DNA from: DAOULT01 sp964646625
Lineage (GTDB): Bacteria; Chloroflexota; Anaerolineae; CAZYHC01
DNA length: 64,000 bases
Assembly (NCBI GenBank): GCA_964646625.1
Contig: CAZYHC010000003.1
Span: forward strand, 62,001-126,000
Direction of reading: 5' to 3'
Under the pieces are notes generated by a model. That model searched no databases, was not told the origin of the DNA, and was given only the letters and a program-made list of their open reading frames with translations. Positions within the stretch are counted from its first letter, which is position 1. Every line of letters begins with the position of its first letter. Position numbers and translations under genes: made by a program. This document shows, one piece after another, positions 50,171 to 58,236 of this stretch.

Positions 50171-50497
50171 ATGATGAATCCAGAACGGCTTGTCCGTGTC
50201 CAATCCGTTGAAGTGCTGGAGGGTTTTTGGGTACGGCTGGAGTTCACCGATGGCACACAAAAGGAAATTGACCTTGAGCCTTACTTGCATGGGCCAATAT
50301 TCGAGTTGATACGGAATGACCCCCTCATGTTCGGTTCAGTCAAGATTGACAAGCGTATGGGCACAATTGTCTGGGACAATGGCGCGGACATAGACCCGGA
50401 TGTTCTTTATTATGGTCTAAAGCCAGCATGGATGGAGATGGAACAAGAGAAAATAGTTTCATCGGTGCCTGGCACTTCCCAAGTGCCAGGCACCTGA
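50171..50497 (+). CDS. DUF2442 protein with repeat-derived C-terminus
   Basis: This 108-residue protein has the DUF2442 core (VEVLEGFWVRLEFTDGTQKEIDLEPYL, DPLMFGSVKIDKRMGTIVWDNGADIDPDVLYY). The last ~10 residues (PGTSQVPGT) and the stop codon come from a palindromic repeat (50464-50494), so the native C-terminus was replaced or extended by that element. It is paired with DUF4160 and converges on the formate dehydrogenase gene. Confidence 0.85.
   Translation: MMNPERLVRVQSVEVLEGFWVRLEFTDGTQKEIDLEPYLHGPIFELIRNDPLMFGSVKIDKRMGTIVWDNGADIDPDVLYYGLKPAWMEMEQEKIVSSVPGTSQVPGT
50464..50494. repeat. Dispersed palindromic repeat, copy C
   Basis: GGTGCCTGGCACTT and AAGTGCCAGGCACC are perfect 14-bp arms around CCC. 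It lies between two convergent genes and could terminate both transcripts. It overlaps the end of DUF2442. Confidence 0.9.
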
Positions 50498-50503
50498 TAC
50501 GTA

Positions 50504-52549
50504 TTACGCTATCTTCTCCACCCGCACGGCGCAGACTTTGTATTCGGGAATCTTGGCTACCGGGTCGAGGGCGGCGTTGGTCAGTGCGTTGGCCGCCGCT
50601 TCCGCAAAGTGGAAGGGCACGAAGACCAATCCGGGCGGCACCCGGCGGGTGATCCAGGCTTTGGTCTCGATCTGGCCCCGGCGGCTGACCAGGCGTACCC
50701 GCTCCGACTTGCCGATGTTCAACGCCTCGGCGTCCTGGGGGTGAATTTCCACGTAGCCCTCCGGCACCTCTTTGTCCAGCTTGGCCGAACGACGGGTCAT
50801 CGTGCCCGTGTGCCAGTGGAACATCATCCGCCCGGTGGTCAGCACCAGCGGATACTCCTCGTCGGGTAACTCGTCGGCCTCCTTGAAAGCAATGGGATGG
50901 AACTTGCCCTTGCCCCGCGAAAATTGGCCCTTGTGCAGATAGGGCGTGCCTGGATGCTCAGGGGTCGGGCAGGGCCATTGCAAAAATCCTTCCCGTTCCA
51001 CCCTCTCCAGGCTGACCCCCCCGTAGATGGGCGTCAGGCGGGCGATCTCGTCCATGACCTCCGCCGCGGAAGCGAATTCAAAGCCCTGAGCGGCCCCCAG
51101 GCGATGGGCCAGGTCACAAACGATCTGCCAGTCCACCCGGCTCTCACCTACCGGCTCGATGGCCTTGCGAACCAACTGGATGCGCCGGTCGGTGGCGGTG
51201 AAGGTTCCCTCTTTCTCGGCAAAGGAGGCGGCGGGCAGCACCACGTGGGCCAATTCGGCCGTCTCCGAGAGGAAAATGTCCTGGACGGCCAGGAAATCCA
51301 ACTGCTCCAGGGCGTGGCGCACGTGGTTGATGTCGGGGTCGGCCACCATGGGATTCTCGCCCATCATGTACATGGCTACGATTTTGCCCTCCGCGGCGGC
51401 ATCGATCATCTCCGTCACCGTCAGCCCCACCTGGCCGGAAAGCTGCACGCCCCAGGCATCTTCAAATTTGCGCTGCACCTCCGGATTGGTCACTGCCTGA
51501 TAGCCGGGGTAAACGTTGACCAGACCGCCCAGGTCACAGGCCCCCTGTACGTTGTTCTGGCCGCGTAGAGGATTGACCCCGGTGCCCGCTTTGCCCATGT
51601 TGCCGGTCAGCATGGTCAGGTTGGCGCAGGACTTGACGTTGTCCGTGCCAGTGACGTGCTGGGTGATGCCCATCGAATAGACGATGGAGGCCCGTTCCGC
51701 CTGGCCGTACATCCTGGCGGCGGCGATCAGGTCCCGGGCCGGGATGCCGCTGATCTCCTCCACCCGCTCCGGGGTGTACTCCTCCACCACAGCCCTTAAC
51801 TCCTCAAATCCTTCCGTTCGCTCCTCGACGAACTCCCGATCTTCCAGCCCCTCTTTTAGAATGACGTTCATGAAGCCGTTCAACCAGGCCACGTCGGTGC
51901 CCGGCTTCTGACGCAGATGGATGTCGGCGAAACGGGCCAGGTGAATGTCACGCGGATCGACCACGATCAATTTGGCCCCTTTCTCCACGGCCCGCAGGAT
52001 GCGCGCCCCGATGAGGGGATGATTTTCGGTGGTGTTCGAACCTGTCACCAGGATGCAGGCTGTCTCTTCCAGTTCAGGGACGGAGTTGGTCATCGCTCCA
52101 CTGCCGAACGCGGCGGCCAGACCGGCCACGGTAGCGGAGTGTCAGAGACGGGCGCAGTGATCGACGTTGTTGGTGCCGATCACCGCCCGCACGAATTTCT
52201 GGAAGACGTAATTGTCCTCGTTGGTGCATTTGGCCGAACACAGGAAGCCCAGGGCATCAGGGCCGTGTTTTTCTTTGGCTTCCCGCAGTTTGTCGGCCAC
52301 CAGGTTCAGGGCCTCGTCCCAACTGGCTTCCACGAACCGGCCCTCTTTCTTAATCAAGGGTTTCTTCAGGCGGTCCTGGTGGTGAATGAAACTCCAGTTG
52401 TTCCAGCCCTTGACGCACAGGCTGCCCTGGCCGATGGGATGGCCCGTATCAGGATAGGTGCCGATCACCTCTCCATCCAGCACCTCCAGGAAAAGGCCGC
52501 AGCCTGCGCCGCAGTAGACACAGATGGTTGGTACGTTGCGGTAATCCAT
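50504..52549 (-). CDS. fdhA: Formate dehydrogenase alpha subunit, selenocysteine-containing
   Basis: The full 681-residue protein reads through TGA at 52142-52144 (codon 136) as selenocysteine, giving HCARL-U-HSATVAGLA, exactly the active-site context of FdhF/FdhA. The 4Fe-4S ligands are Cys10, Cys13, Cys17 and Cys45 (CVYCGAGC, SLCVKG). Later come bis-MGD molybdopterin motifs and the molybdopterin dinucleotide-binding C-terminal domain (LVLTTGRMMFHWHTGTMTRRS). A SECIS-like hairpin with a GGTCT loop follows the UGA. The reaction is formate to CO2 plus electrons, or the reverse. No FdhB or hydrogenase subunit is adjacent, so the electron partner is not visible. Confidence 0.95.
52113..52129 (-). 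promoter_or_regulatory. SECIS element of formate dehydrogenase
   Basis: On the minus strand GTGGCC-GGTCT-GGCCGC forms a 6-bp stem (one T-G pair) with a five-base loop. It begins 12 nt after the UGA. E. coli fdhF has a stem-loop at nearly the same distance with GGUCU in its loop, as I recall. It should bind SelB. Confidence 0.8.
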
Positions 52550-52588
52550 AAGTTGGTTTACTCCTTATCTTTCTTTTTTAGTCTTCTT

Positions 52589-52822
52589 TCAACGGTAAAA
52601 TAAGTCAATATACTCTTCGTTCGTTAAGCCAGCGTCCCTGATGAGTCCCTTCAAAAGTCCAACATCGAGGTCTTTACCTTTGTGCATGGGAATAGACAAG
52701 TGTAACCTGGCATCCTCCCTGACAAGGATGTAATGACTGCCCTCGATGCGATCAAGTACCCAACCAGCTCTTTTGAAAGCAGCTACATGTTTCTTGACTG
52801 GTGCCCTGGGCAGTTTAGGCAT
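52589..52822 (-). CDS. hicA: HicA mRNA interferase toxin
   Basis: This 77-residue protein has the double-stranded RNA-binding-like fold with the catalytic His in IEGSHYILVRED and the strand LHLSIPMHKGKDL. It is transcribed after hicB and overlaps it by 8 bp, in the antitoxin-first order. It would cut mRNA when unbound. This pair is intact, unlike the truncated hicA at 23051. Confidence 0.88.
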   Translation of the reverse strand: MPKLPRAPVKKHVAAFKRAGWVLDRIEGSHYILVREDARLHLSIPMHKGKDLDVGLLKGLIRDAGLTNEEYIDLFYR

Positions 52823-53072
52823 TAGTCATCGCCAACTGGATTGTCTTGCTTTCGCCCTGGGAGACGGCGACTTTCATGGCATCTTCGATAGCCCATTTCA
52901 GGCGTACTTTCAAACAGCCTATAATAGCCTCTTCAATATTGGCAAGCGTTTCCTCCTCAGTATCGCCACACGACCAGCAGCCTTTGAGTTCAGGGCAGTG
53001 GGCTATGTAACCACTCTCTTCGCCCGGTTCAATAACTATGGTCAGATTTAAGCCGCCTGTGTACTCGTTCAT
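52815..53072 (-). CDS. hicB: HicB-family antitoxin
   Basis: This 85-residue protein has the HicB core LTIVIEPGEESGYIAHCPELKGCWSCGDTEEETLANIEEAI. It neutralises the HicA encoded next on the same strand. No separate DNA-binding domain is evident, so autoregulation may be indirect. A purine-rich ribosome site lies before the ATG. Confidence 0.88.
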   Translation of the reverse strand: MNEYTGGLNLTIVIEPGEESGYIAHCPELKGCWSCGDTEEETLANIEEAIIGCLKVRLKWAIEDAMKVAVSQGESKTIQLAMTNA

Positions 53073-53087
53073 TTTCCCTATTGCCTC

Positions 53088-53837
53088 CTACTGATCATCC
53101 TCACCTCGCCCTCGCGCCTTGTCAATGATTTGAGAGCTACTGATAATCTGCTCAAAACTTTCCAGCCGCCATTCTCCGTCGTGCACCGAGCCGTGATGGT
53201 GATATTTGTACGAAACCATACCCGTGCCGGGGCAGAAGCCGATGTGGGTATCGTCGGGCAGGGTCCATAAGGCCAACTGGTAGCAGTCCGTAAAGCATCC
53301 GGCGGGCACGGTGATATTTTCCTGGGCCTCGACGCGCCACACGTAGAAGCCGTCTTTGCGGGCCAGCATGTCGGCGCTGCCCCATTCGTCTCCGACCTGC
53401 ATGGGAAAGACGTACTCGGGCCACAGGTTCGGGTCTTCGGGGTCTTGCAGGATGCGCTCCACCTGCTCGTCGCCGTAAGCACGATAGACCTTCTGGCCGG
53501 CAGCCACGTAGTAGAAGTGGCGGTCAAGCTCCTGCCAGAGCGGGTGTCCGGTCTGATACAGGTGAGCGGTGATGGCGTTGGAGTGCGTTATCACGTCGGT
53601 GACCTCGACTGTGATCAGCCCGGTGTAAGTTATGATTTCGGTCATTTCCTGGTAGGCGATTTGGGCCGTGTAGACCCAGGTAACGCCCGGCTGTAAGGGC
53701 AGGAAATCGGTGGCTGAGGGCGAGGGCGTGGGTTCTGCCTGTAAGGGGCCAAAAGCCAAAGAACAGGTGTCCCGGCTGCGGGCCACGATCACAACCAGGC
53801 TAATGGTCAACAGCGCCAGCACAAAGGCTCTTTTCAT
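53088..53837 (-). CDS. Secreted hypothetical protein
   Basis: This 249-residue protein has a signal peptide at residues 1-25 (MKRAFVLALLTISLVVIVARS). A beta-rich domain follows, with FLPLQPGVTWVYTAQIAYQEMTEI and GDEWGS...GFYVWRVEAQENITVPAGCFTDCYQL. This pattern resembles secreted YcdB/lipoprotein-like domains in Chloroflexota, with no enzymatic motif visible. It is 15 bp upstream of hicB on the same strand. Confidence 0.6.
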   Translation of the reverse strand: MKRAFVLALLTISLVVIVARSRDTCSLAFGPLQAEPTPSPSATDFLPLQPGVTWVYTAQIAYQEMTEIITYTGLITVEVTDVITHSNAITAHLYQTGHPLWQELDRHFYYVAAGQKVYRAYGDEQVERILQDPEDPNLWPEYVFPMQVGDEWGSADMLARKDGFYVWRVEAQENITVPAGCFTDCYQLALWTLPDDTHIGFCPGTGMVSYKYHHHGSVHDGEWRLESFEQIISSSQIIDKARGRGEDDQ

Positions 53838-53850
53838 CGCTTTGGATTCC

Positions 53851-54180
53851 TTACCCCGCTTCCGTCAAAGTCGGTTCCCGGCTGAAAACGTACATCTCGC
53901 GTAGCCGCTGGCGCAATTCTTGCACAGTCTCCCCTTCGAGGGTATGAATTTCCGAGGAGATACGGTAGTACCTGGCGTACTCTCCTAAAGCCTGTTCGTA
54001 GTTTTCTAAAGAGAGTTGATGTTCCTGAACGTATCTGTAAATCTCCCGCCAGATGGGAGGACTGGCCGTATGCTGCAACAAGGGGCGAAGCCCATCCGGC
54101 CATAGAACGACGACTCCAACAGTATCCCACTGTCCCTCGGCGTTAATCTCCTCCACGATTCGATATTTCACTTCAATCAT
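53851..54180 (-). CDS. Hypothetical protein (109 aa)
   Basis: This small helical protein (MIEVKYRIVEEINAEGQWDT; IYRYVQEHQLSLENYEQAL) matches no family I know. Its ATG overlaps the expected stop of the frameshifted gene upstream (ATGA arrangement), so the two were a coupled pair. The layout recalls small TA-like units. Confidence 0.5.
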   Translation of the reverse strand: MIEVKYRIVEEINAEGQWDTVGVVVLWPDGLRPLLQHTASPPIWREIYRYVQEHQLSLENYEQALGEYARYYRISSEIHTLEGETVQELRQRLREMYVFSREPTLTEAG

Positions 54181-54460
54181 CTGTCTGTCTCCTTCAGTTG
54201 GAAGAGAAGCTCTTCAGCCTCAACTATATCCTCTTTTCGTGGTTTGTGGAAGGACAAGTCAGTATCGAAACAACCTCATGCAACAAGGCACTGGTACCAT
54301 AGTAGCCACCCAGAGCGATATCATCCAGCGTATTGGGCGAAAGGTGACCTTGCAAGGCCATCACGTAGCGTTGCACATTCTCCAGGTCTTGCCTGGTGAT
54401 ATTATATTGAGTTACCGCCTCCTGGTCAAACGCTTCCAAGGCAGGGAGTTTATTCACCAT
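54177..54460 (-). pseudogene. Frameshifted small gene paired with the 109-aa gene
   Basis: The frame from 54460 encodes 78 residues (LPALEAFDQEAVTQYNITRQ, IALGGYYGTSALLHEVV) and stops at 54224. One frame over, coding-like sequence continues (HKPRKEDIVEAEELLFQLKE) to a TGA overlapping the next gene's ATG. The span of 284 bp is not a multiple of three, so one indel separates the halves. It is either a real frameshift or a sequencing error. Confidence 0.55.
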
Positions 54461-54522
54461 CTGCCGCCCAACCCCTTATACTCGCTGTCAAGTATACCAC
54501 AGGACTGGTCAGATTTCAAGGC

Positions 54523-54551
54523 TGGACATAGTGGTCAATTGGCTTTATAAT
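54523..54551 (+). promoter_or_regulatory. Promoter of the DUF3160 gene
   Basis: TGGACA, 17 bp and TATAAT lie about 57 bp upstream of the ATG at 54609. Confidence 0.6.
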
Positions 54552-54608
54552 ATGGGTGAATAAACTCTATCGCCACCAATGATGCGATCATACTTGGGGA
54601 GGGAGAAA

Positions 54609-56693
54609 ATGAAAACCCGGTTTGTTCTCGTCCTGTTGTTGATAATTGTCGGCTTTCTGCCCGTGCACACGGGGTTAGCCATGCCCAGGATACACCCGTC
54701 CGCGTCGGTCTATGCTGTCGATTTGGGGCAGGTGGCAAATCCCGAGGTTCTGCTGAGCCTGACCGAACCTCAGCAAGCGGCCCTGGAAGCCAACGGCTTT
54801 GTAGTGGTGCCGAACCCATACCGCCAGATCCACGACATCTACCAGGCCGCTAAAACGCGTGGGGTGCCCGTCTTCGTTACCACCGATGCCCTGCTCCACG
54901 CCTTCCACATCCTCTACGACTACACTCTGCGTACCGCCGAGATAGAACACTTCATCTTCGATCTGAAAAGCCTGAGCAAAACCATGCTGGAGGTGTCCCT
55001 GGCCCAGTACCAGGCCGCCCAGGGCCAGACCACAGAGGCAGCCAAACGCAACGTGGCTTACTTCGCCGTAGCCCTCAAACTCCTGGACGAAAGCGCCGCC
55101 GTGCCGGAGGTAGTGAGCGGCCTGGTCGGTGAGGAACTGGGCCTCATTGACGCCCACGCAGGCATAAACGATTCTCCCATCTTCGGTTACAAGGAGGATT
55201 ATAGCCAGTACGTGCCGCGCGGCCATTATACCCGCAACCAGGACTTCGAGCGTTATTTCAAGGCCATGATGTGGTACGGACGCATGATGTTCCGCCTGCG
55301 GCCCGGCGGCAGAGAGCAGGACATCGCCGCGGGACGGCTGGAGACCCGTCAGGCCATCCTCGTGGCGACCGCCCTGCGCAGCACCCAGGTAGAAGGACAA
55401 CCGGCCCTGACCGTCTGGGAACGCATCTACGAACCGACGGTCTTTTTCGTGGGGAGCACCGACGATCTGAACGTCCACGACTACCTCCAGGTCATAGACG
55501 AAATCTACGGCCCGGACATCGACCTGGAAGATGAGGCCAGGCTGGACGCCTTCATCGAAAAAGCGCGGACCTTACGTCCCCCGCGCATCATCTCCTCCTT
55601 CGTCACCGACCAGGAGGAGCCGGGAGAAGTGACCAAAGGTTTTCGGTTCATGGGCCAGCGTTTCATCCCCGATTCCTACGTCTTCCAACAGTTGGTTTAC
55701 AACCAGGTGGGATTATATCAGGGACAGGGACAGCCTTTCACCCTGGTACAATCTATCGCCGGGCCTATCCGCGGCTTTCCGCGCGGCCTGGACGTGGCCT
55801 CGGTGCTGGGCTCGGCCAGGGCCGCCGAGATCGTCGAGCAGGAGGGCGACGCCGACTACGAGGGCTACCGGGAACAGGCGGCCAAACTGAGAGCCGAGTT
55901 TGGAGCTCTGCCGCCGGAGCAATGGACGGAGAACCTTTACTGGAACTGGCTTCATAGCCTGCGCCCCTTGCTGGAGGTGAAAGGCGAAGGGTACCCTACC
56001 TTCATGCGTAATCCGGCCTGGGCAGACAGGGACCTGCACACTTTTCTAGGCTCGTGGGCCGAGCTAAGACACGATACCATCCTCTACGCCAAACAAAGCA
56101 TGACCGTAGGGATCACATCTGTCCAGCCTCAGCCTCAGCCCCAACCGGCTAAAGGCTACGTGGAACCTCAGCCGGAGGTCTACGGCCGCCTGGCCTCTCT
56201 GGCCGAGCAGATGCAGCGCGGGCTGGGAGATAGGGGCCTTCTCAACGCCGAGTACGAACATAAACTGAGGCAGATGAAAGATCTGCTCCTGGCCCTCAAA
56301 AGCATAGCCGAACGGGAGCTAGCCGCGCAGCCCCTCACCGAAGAGGAATACGGGTTGATCCGCAATTTCGGCGGTATCCTGGAAGGGCTGCTCACCTTCT
56401 CGCCCCTGATCAAAGAGGAGGTCGAATCCGAAACCGACGAACGGATGGCCATAGTGGCCGACGTGCACACCGATGCCAACAGCAGCCAGGTGTTAGAGGA
56501 AGGGGTGGGCGATGCCTTCCCCATCTACGTGGTCGCTCCCGTGGAAGGGCAATTGGTCGTGGCCGAAGGTGGGGGCTTTTCATACTACGAGTTTTTGCAG
56601 CCTATGAGCGACCGTCTGACCGACGAAGCCTGGCAGGCCCTGGAACCCAAACCGGCCCGCCCGGCCTGGACGACCAGTTTCATCGTGGAGTGA
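54609..56693 (+). CDS. Secreted DUF3160 protein
   Basis: This 694-residue protein starts at the ATG at 54609 (GGGAGG upstream), rather than the in-frame ATG at 54579. It has a signal peptide at residues 1-25 (MKTRFVLVLLLIIVGFLPVHTGLA). It has the DUF3160 core (LEANGFVVVPNPYRQIHDIY, PVFVTTDALLHAFHILYDYTLR, SIAGPIRGFPRGLDVASVLGS, ADVHTDANSSQVLEEGVG). The family is secreted and uncharacterised, widespread in Chloroflexota and archaea. It is flanked downstream by palindromic repeat D. Confidence 0.88.
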   Translation: MKTRFVLVLLLIIVGFLPVHTGLAMPRIHPSASVYAVDLGQVANPEVLLSLTEPQQAALEANGFVVVPNPYRQIHDIYQAAKTRGVPVFVTTDALLHAFHILYDYTLRTAEIEHFIFDLKSLSKTMLEVSLAQYQAAQGQTTEAAKRNVAYFAVALKLLDESAAVPEVVSGLVGEELGLIDAHAGINDSPIFGYKEDYSQYVPRGHYTRNQDFERYFKAMMWYGRMMFRLRPGGREQDIAAGRLETRQAILVATALRSTQVEGQPALTVWERIYEPTVFFVGSTDDLNVHDYLQVIDEIYGPDIDLEDEARLDAFIEKARTLRPPRIISSFVTDQEEPGEVTKGFRFMGQRFIPDSYVFQQLVYNQVGLYQGQGQPFTLVQSIAGPIRGFPRGLDVASVLGSARAAEIVEQEGDADYEGYREQAAKLRAEFGALPPEQWTENLYWNWLHSLRPLLEVKGEGYPTFMRNPAWADRDLHTFLGSWAELRHDTILYAKQSMTVGITSVQPQPQPQPAKGYVEPQPEVYGRLASLAEQMQRGLGDRGLLNAEYEHKLRQMKDLLLALKSIAERELAAQPLTEEEYGLIRNFGGILEGLLTFSPLIKEEVESETDERMAIVADVHTDANSSQVLEEGVGDAFPIYVVAPVEGQLVVAEGGGFSYYEFLQPMSDRLTDEAWQALEPKPARPAWTTSFIVE

Positions 56694-56698
56694 TCCCA

Positions 56699-56741
56699 GG
56701 GGCCTGGCAACAGCGAACGTTCGTTGTTAGTGCCAGGCCCC
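56699..56741. repeat. Dispersed palindromic repeat, copy D (compound)
   Basis: The outer arms GGGGCCTGGCA and TGCCAGGCCCC match copy B. The centre is replaced by a second palindrome containing GCGAACGTTCG, the core seen at 17573-17640. It lies 6 bp after the DUF3160 stop and can act as a terminator. Confidence 0.85.
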
Positions 56742-56839
56742 TGAACTTGTGCAGCCATTCTGAATGTGGTACAATCAACGAAGTTTGAGGCAGAACGTCA
56801 CAGAAATTTTCGGAGGGAAACTTTGGAGGTCATGGTTGC

Positions 56840-58204
56840 ATGTCGCAGATCGTGAAACTTTTCGGCACCGATGGCATCCGGGGGGTGGCCAACCGCTGGC
56901 CGCTGGACCCCGACTTCGTGGTCCGCTTGGGACGGGCGGTAGGGCAGATCATCGCAGCCGAGGGAGGGCGACCGCTGCTGGCGGTGGGCCGCGACACCCG
57001 GCTCTCCGGCCAGATGTTGGAGAGCGCCCTGGCTGCTGGTCTGATGTCGCAGGGGGTGGACACCCTGCACCTGGGGGTGCTGACCACGCCCGGCATCGCC
57101 TACCTGACCACCCAGGTAGGGGCACGCCTGGGAGCAGTCATATCCGCTTCTCATAATCCCTGCCAGGACAACGGCATCAAGTTCTTTGGCCCCGACGGCT
57201 TCAAAATCCCCGACGAAATGGAGGAGGAGATCGAGAGGATCGCCCAGAGCCAGGCCAGCGACGAGCCTGAACTCGATGGTCCGGCTCTGGGCCGTCGCTT
57301 CGAAGGACACGCGCAGGGCTGGGATTACATCGACCACCTCCAGAGCCTGGTGGAAAGCTCTCATCCTTTCCGGGGCCTGCGCCTGGTACTCGATTGCGCT
57401 CACGGAGCGACCTCGGAATGGGCGCCGGCCCTTTTCGAACGGTTGGGAGCAGATTTGGTGGTCATGAGTAGCCAACCCGATGGGATAAACATCAACGAAA
57501 GCTACGAGTACCTGGAACCCAGATCGGTGCGCCAGGCGGTGCTCAGGGAGAAAGCCGACGTGGGAGTGGCCTTCGACGGCGACGGCGACCGGGTCATCCT
57601 GGTCGATGAACGGGGGAATTTCGTCGATGGCGATTGCATCATGGCTATCCTGGCCCGCGAGTTGAAGGCCAGAAAGCGATTGAAAAACGATACCGTAGTG
57701 GCTACGGTGATGAGCAACCTGGGCCTGGAGTTGTCGCTCCGTGAAGAGGGGATCGCTCTGGAAAGGACGCGGGTGGGCGACAGGTACGTCACTCAACGCA
57801 TGATCGAGGGGGATTTCTCGCTGGGCGGGGAGCAGGCAGGGCATGTCGTCATCTTCGGCGAGGGCCATACCACCGGCGACGGGATGTACACCGCGCTGAA
57901 GGTGATCGAGACCATGATACGCCGCTCGCTCCCCCTTTCCGAACTGGCTACCTGTATGCGCCAATATCCCCAGGTGTTGATCAACGTGCCGGTGCCGAGC
58001 AAGCCGCCCCTGGAGGACATCCCCGAAGTACAGAAACAGGTGCAAAAGACACAAGCTATGCTCGGCGACCAGGGTCGAATTGTGCTCAGGTATTCCGGGA
58101 CGGAGAACCTGGCCCGGGTCATGATCGAGGGCCCCGACCAGGAAACTATTGAACGGGAGGCCCAGGCTATCGCCCAGGTCATAAAGCAGGAAGTAAAACC
58201 GTAA
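56840..58204 (+). CDS. glmM: Phosphoglucosamine mutase
   Basis: This 454-residue protein has the phosphohexomutase motifs KLFGTDGIRGVAN at the start, the phosphoserine loop ISASHNPCQDNG near residue 100, the metal loop AFDGDGDRVILVDERG near 245 and GGEQAGHVV near 330. It ends with RYSGTENLARVMIEG. It interconverts glucosamine-6-phosphate and glucosamine-1-phosphate for cell-wall synthesis. GGAGG lies 11 bp upstream of the ATG. Confidence 0.9.
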   Translation: MSQIVKLFGTDGIRGVANRWPLDPDFVVRLGRAVGQIIAAEGGRPLLAVGRDTRLSGQMLESALAAGLMSQGVDTLHLGVLTTPGIAYLTTQVGARLGAVISASHNPCQDNGIKFFGPDGFKIPDEMEEEIERIAQSQASDEPELDGPALGRRFEGHAQGWDYIDHLQSLVESSHPFRGLRLVLDCAHGATSEWAPALFERLGADLVVMSSQPDGININESYEYLEPRSVRQAVLREKADVGVAFDGDGDRVILVDERGNFVDGDCIMAILARELKARKRLKNDTVVATVMSNLGLELSLREEGIALERTRVGDRYVTQRMIEGDFSLGGEQAGHVVIFGEGHTTGDGMYTALKVIETMIRRSLPLSELATCMRQYPQVLINVPVPSKPPLEDIPEVQKQVQKTQAMLGDQGRIVLRYSGTENLARVMIEGPDQETIEREAQAIAQVIKQEVKP

Positions 58205-58236
58205 CAGGCCGACTTGTAAAAAGGAGGTGCTGCACA

